DNA of 64,000 bases from Parvibacter caecicola (GTDB lineage Bacteria > Actinomycetota > Coriobacteriia > Coriobacteriales > Eggerthellaceae), in assembly GCF_003725335.1 (NCBI RefSeq), contig NZ_QIBY01000002.1, positions 62,001 through 126,000 on the forward strand. The letters run 5' to 3'. The position numbers were made by a program, and so were the translations under genes. The number at the start of each line of letters is the position of its first letter. Position 1 is the first letter of the stretch. The notes beneath the pieces were generated by a model. That model did not search any database. It saw nothing but the letters and a program-made list of their open reading frames with translations, and was not told where the DNA came from. Below, piece after piece: positions 15,629 to 24,144 of the stretch.

Positions 15629-18600
15629 TCAGAACAACTGCGGATAATAGCGCATGCCGTCGGGGTAGCGCACGAAGCCGGCCTGCTGCAGCAACGCGGC
15701 ATTTCCCTCTTCAAGGGCGCTCTCGCCGTTCACCGCTTCCACTACCAGCTTCGCCTTTGCCAGCGTCCCCTCCCGCCGCAGGCGCGCAACCTCGCAATCG
15801 CGCAGTGCCTCAATGGCGGCCAGAGCCGCGGGCTCGCTTGCCGTGAACAGCGCAAGAGATTTCAGGTGCGGAGACGCGAAGGCCGCCAGGGCCCCTTCCT
15901 TCAGCACCGCCAGCGCTCCCGGCCTCTTCTGAACCGCTGCCCCATCGGACCACGGCAGCACCGCCCCGTACAGGAAAGCAGGGTCCTCCGCGGGCAGCAC
16001 CGCAAGGGAAGGAGTGCCGCCAGCCGCACCGGCCGCCGCGCCGCCCTCGCATCCAGCCGCCTCGGCCTCCCCCGGTTCGCCGAGCCTTCTCAATTGCTCC
16101 ACCGTTTCACGAGCGGCGAACTGCACCGGCCCCAGCCCCTCCACGAAGCAGCCGCGCAGAACTTCGCCCGCCTCTTCCATCGAGCGCAGCACCGGATACA
16201 GGCCGCTCAGGCCACCGGGCACGCCGGCCAACAGAGCCACATCCGCTGTCACCACGCCATAACGGTCGAGCAGCCCCTCCACCGCGTCCACCGCCGCAAG
16301 CGTTGGATCGGCCTGAGCGGGCTGCAGCAGCGCCCAGTGGCCCCCATAAGCCGCATCGAACGACTCCGCCGTCGCCCGTCGAGCCATGAAGTCCGCCTTG
16401 AACTGCCGCTCTGCCGCGCGCCTCCCACGGCGACTTGAAGCGCGACGGGCCCCAGGGGCGGCAAGGGCGGACTGCTGCCCCGATGAGGCGGAGCGAGCGG
16501 CCGCCGCTGAAGAATCGCCACTGAACGCCAGATAACTCAAAAGGCTGTTGGTGAGCAGGCCCTCTTGAGTCATCGCATCCAACTGGCCCGTCACCGCCCG
16601 GGCGCTCACCTCCTGATCGGGAAGGGCGCGGGCAGCCATCTCTGTCATCCGGGGAAGGCTCATCGGCCCCATTGAGGCCAGCGCCCGCGCAATCTCGCGG
16701 CGAAGCGCTGCGCCCCCGGAAGCGGCCGGTGCGCCTTCCGTCTTCCGCTCATTGCCCAGTTCCGCGCCCTCGCCCGTCTCTTCCAAAAGCGCTTCCACTG
16801 CCCTGGACAGCAGCGGCAAGGGGGCCGCCGGCGAGTCGGTGGGGTAAAACGCCACAAGCGGAGGCTTCCCCTCCCCTTGGCCACGGGCCTGCCATATCAC
16901 TTCCCCCTCGTCCAAAAGCTGCTGGAGCAACCCAGGCGCCCATTGGGGCACGCGACTGGAAAACACCACCTTGGCCCACGTTTCATAGGGAAGAAACGCA
17001 CCCTCGAATTGCACAATCACTTCGGCCAAGGCATCCAACGGATCTTGAGATGCGGCGCACGGTACGCCCTGACGCCGCAGAACGAGCTGCTGCAGCGCCG
17101 CCCCCTTCACCGGTGCGGCCGCCTGCTCCACCGCCTGAGCCGACAGGCGCCGCAACCGCTGGAGCACCCCGGCATCCGCCCACGAGGCCACGCCGCCAAA
17201 CCGCAGCGGCACCACCGTTGCCGCCGCTTCAAGCCGTTTTAGGCTCTCATCCGCAAGAAGCTCCCCTACCCCCAGATGCCTCGCCAGCGTTTTCGCCTCG
17301 AACGGCCCATGGGTGGCCGCAAAACGACGCGCGAGCGCATCGAGCGTTTGGGCAGCGCCCGCTCTCCCTTCTTCAACCGGGCCCGCCGCCAACGCCCAAG
17401 GCGGAACTTCGGCCCCGGTGACCTCTGCCAGCCGGCGCCCGTCCGACACAAACGCCCAGCGGTCCGCGCCCCCTAGGGCAACGGGGAAAACGCGGTGGCC
17501 GAGCTCCAGCTCTTGCAACCAGGCAACCACCACGGCCTCGTGCTCCGACGGACAGTCCCGGGCGGCAGCCGCCCCTGTGGGCAGCGCATCTACCACCGCC
17601 GCGCACGATTCGCCCTCACCGGAGGACGGGGCCTCGTCGTCGCCAAAGTCTAATCGTTGCAGCAAGTCAGCCACCGACAGAGGCCCCAGCTCCCGAAGCA
17701 GCGCCTCTACCCCCTCGATGCCTTTTCGCTGCCAACCAGGGGCGGTGCGCTGCAGCTGCCGCTCCACAGCAGCAACTACCACCGGGTCAAGCAAATCACC
17801 CACCTCTGCAGCACCTAAAACCTCCCTCAAAACCGCCGGATCCACCGACAGCATCGAAGAGGCCCTCTCGGCATGGGGCAAATCTCCTTCGTAGAGATGC
17901 TCTGCCACATAGCCGAACACAAGCGCGGCGGCAAAGGGAGACGGCACCAGCGTGCGCGCTTCGGAAAAACCCACCTTCCCCGCCTGGACGGCGTCCATAA
18001 GGCCCAAAAACGCCTCGATGTCGAACACGTCCTGCAGGCATTCGCGCAGGGCTTCAACCATTATGGGGAAATTCCGCTCCAACCGGGCTGCCTCCAAAAG
18101 CTGGCCGCCCTTCAAGCGCTGCAGCCACAACGGCGCCCTCTTCCCTGCCGCTGCGGGCGGCATGAGCAAAGCGCGGGCAGCGCATTCCCTGAACCGGGCA
18201 GCGAACAAGGCGGTTCCCACGATGGAGGCGCGCACCAAACCCATCGCCTCATCGGGGGTGAACGCAAATAGCTCGGCGCCGGGAATGCCGCCCTGCCCCA
18301 CCGGCCATTGCACCAAGATACCGTCATCGCCGGCCATCACCTGGGGGTTGAACCCATAGCGCGCTTTCAGCCGCTCTGCCACCGCCAGCGCCCACGGCTC
18401 GTTGACCGCGCGGCCGAAAGGGCTGTGCAAAACGAGCCGCCAGTCCCCTGTTTCATCCTCGCAGCGCTCCACCACCAGAGTGCTTGCTGAAGGCAGCACA
18501 CCCGTCGCAGCTTGCTGGGCTTGGAGGAGCGCAGCCAGGTTGCCAGACGCGTAGTCGTCCAACCCCGCCCGGCCCAGGCGCTCGCAAAACCCAGCCGCAT

Positions 18601-20905
18601 CCGACAGAGGTCCGGCCCCCGGCCCTCCTTCATCCTCCAAGATTCCCTGGGCCCAGGCCAGGAACTCCCCTTTTGCCTTGCCCGCCTCGAAGGGGCGGGA
18701 TTGCGCTTCCCCATGCCAGAATGGCAGGCGGGCAGAGCGGCCAGGGGCCGGCTCCACCATCACGCGGTCGGCGGTTATCTCGCAAATCTTCCAGGTGCTG
18801 GTGCCCAAAGCGATCACGTCTCCCACGCGGGATTCCATGACCATCTCCTCGTCCAGCTCCCCCACCCGTTTGCGCCCCTTGGCCCCGTCCCCCTGGGGCA
18901 GCACCACGGGAAACATCCCGCGATCAGGGATGGTGCCGGCAGCCCCCACCGCCGCACGCTGGGCCCCGGGTTTGGCCGTCAGCGTTCCGGCCGCCCGATC
19001 CCAGGACAGCCGAGCGGGCACCTTGGCCAGCACGCCTTCGGTATATTCGCCAGCCAACAGCGCCAATACGCTGCCGAAGGCGCTTCGGGGCAAATCCGCG
19101 AAGCAGGCGCTGCGGCGAACCGTGCCGTACCACTCATTGGCTTCAAGGCCGTCCATGGCCACGGCTGCCACCGTTTGCTGGGCAAGCACGTCCAGGGCGT
19201 TCTCCACGAGGCGCGTGGCCTCAATGCGCCCTTCCTCCATCCCCTCGGCAACCACCGCCGTGTCAAGCACCTCGCAGCGCGTACGGGGAAGAAACACCCC
19301 CGCCGACTTACCGCCCACTTGATGATTGGCGCGGCCAACGCGCTGAAGGCCGCTGGCCACCGAAGGAGGCGGCGCCACTTGCACCACCAAATCCACCTCG
19401 CCCATGTCGATGCCAAGCTCAAGGCTGGAAGTGGCTACAACACAAGGGAGCGCACCGCTCTTGAGCGCTTCCTCCACTTCGCGGCGGCGTTCCTTGGACA
19501 CCGAGCCGTGATGGGCCTTGGCCACTACCTCTGGCGCCCCTTGTCCCAGCTCAGTGGAAGAGCCCATGTCCGAGCGATAGGCGCCCGTGGGGCCAAGCCC
19601 TCGAAGCGCTTCACCGTGGGCCCCTGGGCAAAACTGCCCAACAGCGCTGCTTTCATCCCCCTTGGAGCAACGCTGCTCCTCACCGCTGGCACCAGCGGTA
19701 CGCGGCCCCGCCGTGTCAACGCTCCCAACGGCCGACCAGTATCCGGCATCAACGAACGTCACTGCCCTGCCGCCGTAGCGGCGGGCGTACAACTCGTTCA
19801 ACCGTGCCGTCAGCTTCTCGCATAAGCCGCGGGAATTGACAAATACGATGGTGGAACGATGGGTGAGAACCAAATCGAGGATGTCGCTTTCCAGGTAAGG
19901 CCAAATGGTGACCGCCCCCACCCGGCTGTCGGGCGAAACGGAAGGGGCCTCGTTCGCCATCAGGGCTCGCAACGCCCTGTCCGATTTCCAAGCGTTTTCC
20001 GCAGGGACACGGCGGGGCCCAGCGCCGTTGGCGCCGGAAGAGCGCGCCTTGTCAAACGCAGCCCCGCCGAAAGCCGGAACGGCTGTCATGTCCGGCACCG
20101 GCACTGCCACCCGCAGATCCAGCGAAGGCCGCGCCTGCGCCTGCACCACCGTCACCGGATGCACGCCGCCCAAGAACCGCGCCACTTCTTCCACCGGACG
20201 CACCGTGGCAGACAGCCCCACCCGCTGGGCGGGCCGGGGCAAAAGCGCATCCAGACGCTCCAAGCTCAAGGACAGGTGGGCACCCCGCTTGTTGCCCGCC
20301 AGGGCATGCACCTCGTCCACAATGACAGCTTCTACTGTTTTCAGCACCTCGCGGACCTGCGAAGTAAGCATAAGGTACAACGACTCAGGCGTAGTGATGA
20401 GAATGTCGGGGGGATGGCTGACTATCTTCCGCCGCTGATCCGGGGTGGTATCGCCCGTGCGTTGCGCCGTGGTGACAAGTCCCGCGGCAGTAGCCGCCTC
20501 CATCCCGCCCGCAACCGCCTTCGCTGCCAAGCCAGCCAAAGGCCGCCGCAGGTTGCGCTCCACATCGGCCCCCAGCGCCTTCAGCGGGGAAATGTACAGC
20601 ACACGGACGCCTTTCGAGCGCCCCTTGCCTTTCCTCGGCTTTGGCGATGCGGCCCCATCCCCTTGCGAGCCCTGAGCGACGGCGCTCTTCTCCTGCCACA
20701 GGCGATCAATGGCAAAATAGAACGCCGCCAACGTTTTGCCCGAACCTGTGGGAGCCACCACCAATGCGTTCTCCCCCGAAGCGATAACCTCCCAGGCACG
20801 CCGCTGCACATCGGTGGGCTGTCCCAACTCTTGGACAAACCACTCCTGAGCAGCGGGCGAAAAAAGGCGCAAGGGGTTATCGATGGCTCCATCAACACAG
20901 GGCAT
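15629..20905 (-). CDS. lhr: Lhr-type large DNA repair helicase
   Basis: A 1758-residue SF2 helicase of the Lhr family, which unwinds RNA:DNA hybrids and contributes to repair. Helicase motifs are QPTDVQRRAWE (Q-like), APTGSGKTLAAFYFA, YISPLKALG, TTPESLYLML, IVDEVHALAG, GLSATV, FVNSRGLCEKL and RVGRANHQVGG. The winged-helix and Lhr beta-barrel core follows, then a long C-terminal region with HTH_42-like winged helices, as in full-length Lhr (~1500 residues). The excess is mainly Ala/Gly/Ser-rich insertions, one of them between motif IV (IVFVNSRG) and the KERRREVEEALKSG helix, around residues 395-465. It precedes queD, but a link to queuosine is not implied. Membership is sure; the repair substrate is family knowledge. 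Confidence 0.93.
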   Translation of the reverse strand: MPCVDGAIDNPLRLFSPAAQEWFVQELGQPTDVQRRAWEVIASGENALVVAPTGSGKTLAAFYFAIDRLWQEKSAVAQGSQGDGAASPKPRKGKGRSKGVRVLYISPLKALGADVERNLRRPLAGLAAKAVAGGMEAATAAGLVTTAQRTGDTTPDQRRKIVSHPPDILITTPESLYLMLTSQVREVLKTVEAVIVDEVHALAGNKRGAHLSLSLERLDALLPRPAQRVGLSATVRPVEEVARFLGGVHPVTVVQAQARPSLDLRVAVPVPDMTAVPAFGGAAFDKARSSGANGAGPRRVPAENAWKSDRALRALMANEAPSVSPDSRVGAVTIWPYLESDILDLVLTHRSTIVFVNSRGLCEKLTARLNELYARRYGGRAVTFVDAGYWSAVGSVDTAGPRTAGASGEEQRCSKGDESSAVGQFCPGAHGEALRGLGPTGAYRSDMGSSTELGQGAPEVVAKAHHGSVSKERRREVEEALKSGALPCVVATSSLELGIDMGEVDLVVQVAPPPSVASGLQRVGRANHQVGGKSAGVFLPRTRCEVLDTAVVAEGMEEGRIEATRLVENALDVLAQQTVAAVAMDGLEANEWYGTVRRSACFADLPRSAFGSVLALLAGEYTEGVLAKVPARLSWDRAAGTLTAKPGAQRAAVGAAGTIPDRGMFPVVLPQGDGAKGRKRVGELDEEMVMESRVGDVIALGTSTWKICEITADRVMVEPAPGRSARLPFWHGEAQSRPFEAGKAKGEFLAWAQGILEDEGGPGAGPLSDAAGFCERLGRAGLDDYASGNLAALLQAQQAATGVLPSASTLVVERCEDETGDWRLVLHSPFGRAVNEPWALAVAERLKARYGFNPQVMAGDDGILVQWPVGQGGIPGAELFAFTPDEAMGLVRASIVGTALFAARFRECAARALLMPPAAAGKRAPLWLQRLKGGQLLEAARLERNFPIMVEALRECLQDVFDIEAFLGLMDAVQAGKVGFSEARTLVPSPFAAALVFGYVAEHLYEGDLPHAERASSMLSVDPAVLREVLGAAEVGDLLDPVVVAAVERQLQRTAPGWQRKGIEGVEALLRELGPLSVADLLQRLDFGDDEAPSSGEGESCAAVVDALPTGAAAARDCPSEHEAVVVAWLQELELGHRVFPVALGGADRWAFVSDGRRLAEVTGAEVPPWALAAGPVEEGRAGAAQTLDALARRFAATHGPFEAKTLARHLGVGELLADESLKRLEAAATVVPLRFGGVASWADAGVLQRLRRLSAQAVEQAAAPVKGAALQQLVLRRQGVPCAASQDPLDALAEVIVQFEGAFLPYETWAKVVFSSRVPQWAPGLLQQLLDEGEVIWQARGQGEGKPPLVAFYPTDSPAAPLPLLSRAVEALLEETGEGAELGNERKTEGAPAASGGAALRREIARALASMGPMSLPRMTEMAARALPDQEVSARAVTGQLDAMTQEGLLTNSLLSYLAFSGDSSAAAARSASSGQQSALAAPGARRASSRRGRRAAERQFKADFMARRATAESFDAAYGGHWALLQPAQADPTLAAVDAVEGLLDRYGVVTADVALLAGVPGGLSGLYPVLRSMEEAGEVLRGCFVEGLGPVQFAARETVEQLRRLGEPGEAEAAGCEGGAAAGAAGGTPSLAVLPAEDPAFLYGAVLPWSDGAAVQKRPGALAVLKEGALAAFASPHLKSLALFTASEPAALAAIEALRDCEVARLRREGTLAKAKLVVEAVNGESALEEGNAALLQQAGFVRYPDGMRYYPQLF

Positions 20906-20921
20906 GGGAGTTCCGTTTCCT

Positions 20922-21209
20922 TTAAGCTACCGTGGCAGCGGCAAGGTCTTTGTCAATGAGCCACCGCAGATAATCAGAGCGGCGCATTCCCAAACTGTCG
21001 GCGCGGCGGTCGATGGCCTCTATCTTCTCTTCGGTTTCTTTGAATCCCACCGACTTCAGCTCGGCCCCGAACAGCAACGGCCGGCCCACAACCACTTCGC
21101 CCACCGGCTTTCCGGGCACCTCTCCGCGCACCATCATCTCATCCCACTCTTCGATCTGCTCAGCCGTAACACCGAACATCTCTTCAAGCTCTTCTGCAGT
21201 TTTCTTCAT
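20922..21209 (-). CDS. ribbon-helix-helix antitoxin of a type II toxin-antitoxin pair
   Basis: 95 residues. The C-terminal third, KETEEKIEAIDRRADSLG followed by MRRSDYLRWLID, looks like a CopG-type ribbon-helix-helix DNA-binding domain. The N-terminal part (EEWDEMMVRGEVPGKPVGE, VVVGRPLLFG) is the linker typical of Coriobacterial antitoxins. The ATG has GGGGGT upstream. Directly before it, in the same direction, is a 29-codon remnant that looks like the toxin N-terminus, and a palindrome overlaps the promoter. I infer that this antitoxin is autoregulatory and has lost its toxin. Function rests on pattern recognition only. Confidence 0.72.
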   Translation of the reverse strand: MKKTAEELEEMFGVTAEQIEEWDEMMVRGEVPGKPVGEVVVGRPLLFGAELKSVGFKETEEKIEAIDRRADSLGMRRSDYLRWLIDKDLAAATVA

Positions 21210-21220
21210 AAGGCTACCCC

Positions 21221-21310
21221 CTAGCCAAACCCAGTTCGGCAAGCACATTTGATGTCTTCCGCTTGCAGCCCGTGCTTAAGCGCATGGGGATGCATGTAAA
21301 TTTCCACCAT
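21221..21310 (-). pseudogene. stub of a toxin gene upstream of the antitoxin
   Basis: A 29-codon reading frame in the position of a toxin gene. It contains HPHALKHGL and EDIKCA, resembling the start of small Coriobacterial RNase-like toxins that begin with a His-rich strand, then stops at TAG. A normal toxin would be about 90 residues, so only the first third remains. It is driven by a good promoter. It could alternatively be a leader peptide. Confidence 0.42.
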
Positions 21311-21319
21311 AGGAACCAC

Positions 21320-21334
21320 TTTCGTTGAACGAAA
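21320..21334. promoter_or_regulatory. operator palindrome TTTCGTT-G-AACGAAA
   Basis: A perfect 7-1-7 dyad that starts at the last base of the -10 box and covers the likely transcription start of the toxin-antitoxin unit. This is where a ribbon-helix-helix antitoxin would bind to repress its own promoter. Confidence 0.6.
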
Positions 21335-21362
21335 TTATAGGACCATGGGAGAAATGGCACAA
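21334..21362 (-). promoter_or_regulatory. sigma-70-type promoter of the toxin-antitoxin unit
   Basis: On the minus strand TTGTGC (21357-21362), a 17-base spacer and a perfect TATAAT (21334-21339). The first ATG downstream is 23 bases past the -10 box. Confidence 0.72.
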
Positions 21363-21449
21363 GCGCAGGCTGGTGCCATCATCGAAATGTTGAAACTATT
21401 TTCCAACAACTACCGCTAATATTTCCTGAACACCGTGAAAGGAACCTTT

Positions 21450-21989
21450 ATGAGCAACCGTCCCGCCCCTGCCGTGGTCCCCTACTCCACCGAGCATCTT
21501 CCCGCCATGACCGCCATCTGGAACGAGGTGGTGGTGGACGGCATTGCCTTTCCCCAGGAAGATCAGCTCTCCGTCGAGGAGGCCACTGCGTTCTTCGCCG
21601 AGCAAACCCATTGCGGAGTTGCCCTCGATCACGCAACCGGCGAGGTGCTGGGGCTCTACATTCTGCACCCTAACAACGTTGGCCGCTGCGGCCACATCTC
21701 CAACGCCAGTTATGCCGTGGGCTCAAAGGCACGGGGGCGCGGAGCGGGACGAGCCCTGGTAAGCGACTGCATCCAGCAGGCGAGAACTCACGGTTTCAAA
21801 GTCCTGCAATTCAACGCTGTAGTGGCCACAAACACCGTGGCGCGCAAGCTGTACGAAAGCCTTGGGTTCGTGCAGCTGGGCACCATACCTGACGGCTTCC
21901 GCATGCCCGATGGCACCTACGAGGATATCTGCCCCTATTATCTGAGCCTGTGGGGATGTCCAAAACCCGACATCAGCCCCGTCCCCTGA
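21450..21989 (+). CDS. GNAT family N-acetyltransferase
   Basis: 179 residues with the GNAT acetyl-CoA fold. The pyrophosphate-binding loop is SKARGRGAGRALVSDC (Q/RxxGxG/A type), followed by GFKVLQFNAVVATNTVARKLYESLGF and YEDICPYYLSLWG at the end. This is close to the phosphinothricin/YhhY-like acetyltransferase group. ATG is preceded by AAAGGA at the right distance; a GTG five codons earlier overlaps this site and is not used. It is the only plus-strand gene between lhr and the copper genes. Substrate unknown. Confidence 0.88.
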   Translation: MSNRPAPAVVPYSTEHLPAMTAIWNEVVVDGIAFPQEDQLSVEEATAFFAEQTHCGVALDHATGEVLGLYILHPNNVGRCGHISNASYAVGSKARGRGAGRALVSDCIQQARTHGFKVLQFNAVVATNTVARKLYESLGFVQLGTIPDGFRMPDGTYEDICPYYLSLWGCPKPDISPVP

Positions 21990-22091
21990 GTGAGCGGCCA
22001 CGAAAGCGCACCGCTGGCGCACTTTCCAAAGCAGGACCGTTCGAGCGATTTGGATAGCCCCGCCCTTTCCCCCGCCCCAGAAGCAAGAAAA

Positions 22092-22117
22092 GCAGAGTAG
22101 AATCTCTGCCCTGCGAA
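22092..22117. repeat. palindromic repeat, copy 1
   Basis: GCAGAG and CTCTGC arms around TAGAAT, followed by CCTGCGAA. It is the most diverged of four related copies and lacks two bases of the left arm. It lies between the GNAT and pth genes. Confidence 0.65.
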
Positions 22118-22150
22118 CGGTGGTCAAAAGTGAACGTCCCCCTGACACAC

Positions 22151-22708
22151 TCAGTTGAAGGCTTGCTGGGTTTTCTCCAGGCCGTTGTCGATGAGGGAAA
22201 GCACCGCTTTCGCCCCCTCGTCCACCGCGGCGGCCAGCTCTTCCGCCTGATCCTTCTTCGGGGCTGCCAGTACGAAATCCGCCACCGGCATGCGCCCCGG
22301 CGGGCGGCCGATGCCGATGCGCACCCGCAGCCAATCGCGGGTGGCCAGCTTGTCGCAGATGGAACGCAGCCCGTTGTGACCGGCGTGGCCACCCCCCAGC
22401 TTCACCCGGATGGTGCCGGCGGGGATGTCCAACTCGTCATGTACCACAATCAGCTGATCGGGCTTCAGCCCATAGGCGTTCATCAGGCTTTTCACAGGGC
22501 CGCCAGAAGTGTTCATGAAGCTTTGGGGCTTCGCCAGCACCAGTTCTTGCCCCTTGTACAGCACCTTTGCCGTAAGGGCACCGCCCTCGTTTTTCCAGTA
22601 GCGGGCGCCCAGCTCTTCCGCGATGCGATTCACCACCATAAATCCGGCATTGTGCCGCGTAGCCGCATATTCCGGACCGGGATTTCCCAAGCCAGCAATC
22701 AGGTACAT
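22151..22708 (-). CDS. pth: peptidyl-tRNA hydrolase
   Basis: Releases tRNA from peptidyl-tRNA that drops off the ribosome. 185 residues, normal length. Signatures are YLIAGLGNPGPEYAATRHNAGFM with the catalytic His, KPQSFMNTSGGPV, VVHDELDIPAGTIRVKLGGGHAGHNGLRS and WLRVRIGIGRP. I use the ATG; a TTG one codon earlier is possible, and neither has a clear Shine-Dalgarno. It follows prs in the glmU-prs-pth order common in Gram-positives, but with a 380-bp spacer where many relatives carry ctc (rplY). Confidence 0.95.
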   Translation of the reverse strand: MYLIAGLGNPGPEYAATRHNAGFMVVNRIAEELGARYWKNEGGALTAKVLYKGQELVLAKPQSFMNTSGGPVKSLMNAYGLKPDQLIVVHDELDIPAGTIRVKLGGGHAGHNGLRSICDKLATRDWLRVRIGIGRPPGRMPVADFVLAAPKKDQAEELAAAVDEGAKAVLSLIDNGLEKTQQAFN

Positions 22709-22730
22709 CAATCATCCAATCTAAGCAAAA

Positions 22731-22758
22731 GGCAGAGATAGAATCTCTGCCCTACGAA
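22731..22758. repeat. palindromic repeat, copy 2
   Basis: Arms GGCAGAGAT and ATCTCTGCC around AGA, followed by CTACGAA. Identical over 28 bases to copy 3. Confidence 0.85.
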
Positions 22759-22904
22759 TTCAACCTGCGATGGCATCCTGCCGGGCCGGCCCGCCCTCCA
22801 GCCGCCCCGGTCGCCGCCCGACCACAGGTCCAAGCCGGCAGCCGAGGGTTTCCCAGGTGCCCCAGATTGGCCCGAAGGCCGGCCGAGCGCACTTCTTCTT
22901 GGAT

Positions 22905-23026
22905 GGGCCGATTCGGCAGGTCGGAGCGAGGTCCGGCCAAGCGAAGTAGGGGCGAGATCCGCTCGCCGTTAGGCGAGTTAGCTCACCCCGTACGGAGCAT
23001 CGAGCGCAGGCCTGGCGAATCGGCCC
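22905..23026 (-). ncRNA. candidate structured RNA with alternative hairpins
   Basis: The ends are a 16-bp inverted repeat (GGGCCGATTCG and its complement at the core). Inside, three 6-base blocks GGCGAG, CTCGCC and GGCGAG allow only one of two hairpins at a time, as in attenuators and riboswitches. The strand is assumed from the prs-to-pth direction. No known RNA family is recognised. Confidence 0.35.
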
Positions 23027-23057
23027 ACCTTTGGGAGGGCAGGGAGCCCTTAACCAG

Positions 23058-23089
23058 AGGTTCCGATGGCCGTCAGGCCATCGGAACCT
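23058..23089 (-). terminator. 14-bp stem-loop beside the prs stop codon
   Basis: A perfect 14-bp stem (AGGTTCCGATGGCC and its complement) with a four-base loop begins at the prs stop. No T-run follows, so it may be a processing or stabilising hairpin, or a Rho-dependent end, rather than an intrinsic terminator. Confidence 0.5.
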
Positions 23090-24060
23090 TATAGCGCGAA
23101 GTCGGGGTCGAACAGGTCACTTACCGAGCCGTTGCTGTACACGTTGGCGATGGCGCGAGCGAACAGCGGCGCCACGGAAATGACCTTGATCTTGCCGGTT
23201 TGCTTGTCGAGCGGCACGGGAATGGTGTCGCACACCACCACTTCTTCCACGTCCAGGTTGTTCATGCGCTCGTAAGCCGGGCCGGAGAATACCGGATGGG
23301 TGCAGCACACGTAAATCTTCTCGGCGCCCTTGTTCTTCAGGGTTTCCACAGCGGCCACGATGGAGCCGCCGGTATCGATCATGTCATCGTTCAGGATGCA
23401 AGTCTTGCCGGCCACCTCACCGATAAGGGCGGTGATCTCCGCCTTGTTGTGGCCCGGACGGCCCTTGTGCATGATGGCCAGGTCGGCGTCCAGCATGTCG
23501 GACAGCTTCTTGGCAGCCTTGGCGCGCCCCACATCAGGGGAAACCACGCACAGTTTGTCCTGGTCAAGGTTCTTGTTCTTGAAGTAATCCGCCAGGATGG
23601 GCAGGGCCGTGAGGTGATCCACCGGCACGTTGAAGAAGCCCTGGATTTGGCCCTGGTGCAGATCGATGGTCATCACACGGTTCACGCCGGCCGCCTGCAG
23701 CAGATCGGCCACCAGCTTGGCGGTAATGGGCTCACGAGCCGCCGCCTTGCGGTCTTGCCGGGCATAGCCGTAGTGGGAAATGACCGCGGTGATGGTGCGG
23801 GCGCTGGCGCGCTTGGCGGCATCGATCATGATCAGCAGCTCCATCAGGGCGTCGTTGATGTGATCGCCGGCCACCGACTGGACGAGGAACACATCGGCCC
23901 CGCGCACCGACTCCAGATAGCGGGCGTAAATCTCGCCGTTGGCGAACTTCTCCAGACGGATGTTGCCCAGGTTCACGCCCAGCGTGTCGGCAATCTTCTC
24001 CGCCAACTCGGGCGAAACGGTGCCGGAAAACAACGCCAAGCTCTTCTGCATCTCGGTCAT
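23089..24060 (-). CDS. prs: ribose-phosphate pyrophosphokinase
   Basis: Makes PRPP from ribose 5-phosphate and ATP for nucleotide, His and Trp synthesis. 323 residues. Class I features are ANGEIYARYLESVRGADVF, VISHYGYARQDRKAAAREPI (flexible loop and ATP site), MTIDLHQGQIQGFFN, VVSPDVGRAKAAKKL and the PRPP loop LNDDMIDTGGSI. The ATG has AAGGAGAG in place. It follows glmU by 84 bp in the standard glmU-prs order. Confidence 0.97.
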   Translation of the reverse strand: MTEMQKSLALFSGTVSPELAEKIADTLGVNLGNIRLEKFANGEIYARYLESVRGADVFLVQSVAGDHINDALMELLIMIDAAKRASARTITAVISHYGYARQDRKAAAREPITAKLVADLLQAAGVNRVMTIDLHQGQIQGFFNVPVDHLTALPILADYFKNKNLDQDKLCVVSPDVGRAKAAKKLSDMLDADLAIMHKGRPGHNKAEITALIGEVAGKTCILNDDMIDTGGSIVAAVETLKNKGAEKIYVCCTHPVFSGPAYERMNNLDVEEVVVCDTIPVPLDKQTGKIKVISVAPLFARAIANVYSNGSVSDLFDPDFAL

Positions 24061-24144
24061 GAATCTCTCCTTCAAGACGTTCGGCTCAGTGACGCTCATT
24101 ATAGGGGCGAAAAGCCCCAAGCGCCTGGGATTAACAAGGGAAAA

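Larger units (their letters stand above)
22709..23088. other. structured 380-bp spacer between prs and pth
   Basis: No gene is seen. The stretch holds a copy of the palindromic repeat (22731-22758), a 16-bp inverted repeat matching at 15 positions (22905-22920 with 23011-23026) and a pair of mutually exclusive hairpins between its arms. The shared arm is CTCGCC at 22962-22967, which can pair with GGCGAG at 22951-22956 or at 22972-22977. A 14-bp hairpin lies next to the prs stop. This is unusually structured for an ordinary intergenic gap. Confidence 0.6.

Noticed and set aside
18512-19825. 437-codon plus-strand frame opposite lhr
   Set aside because: Shadow of the high-GC lhr gene; composition is not protein-like and there is no ribosome site.
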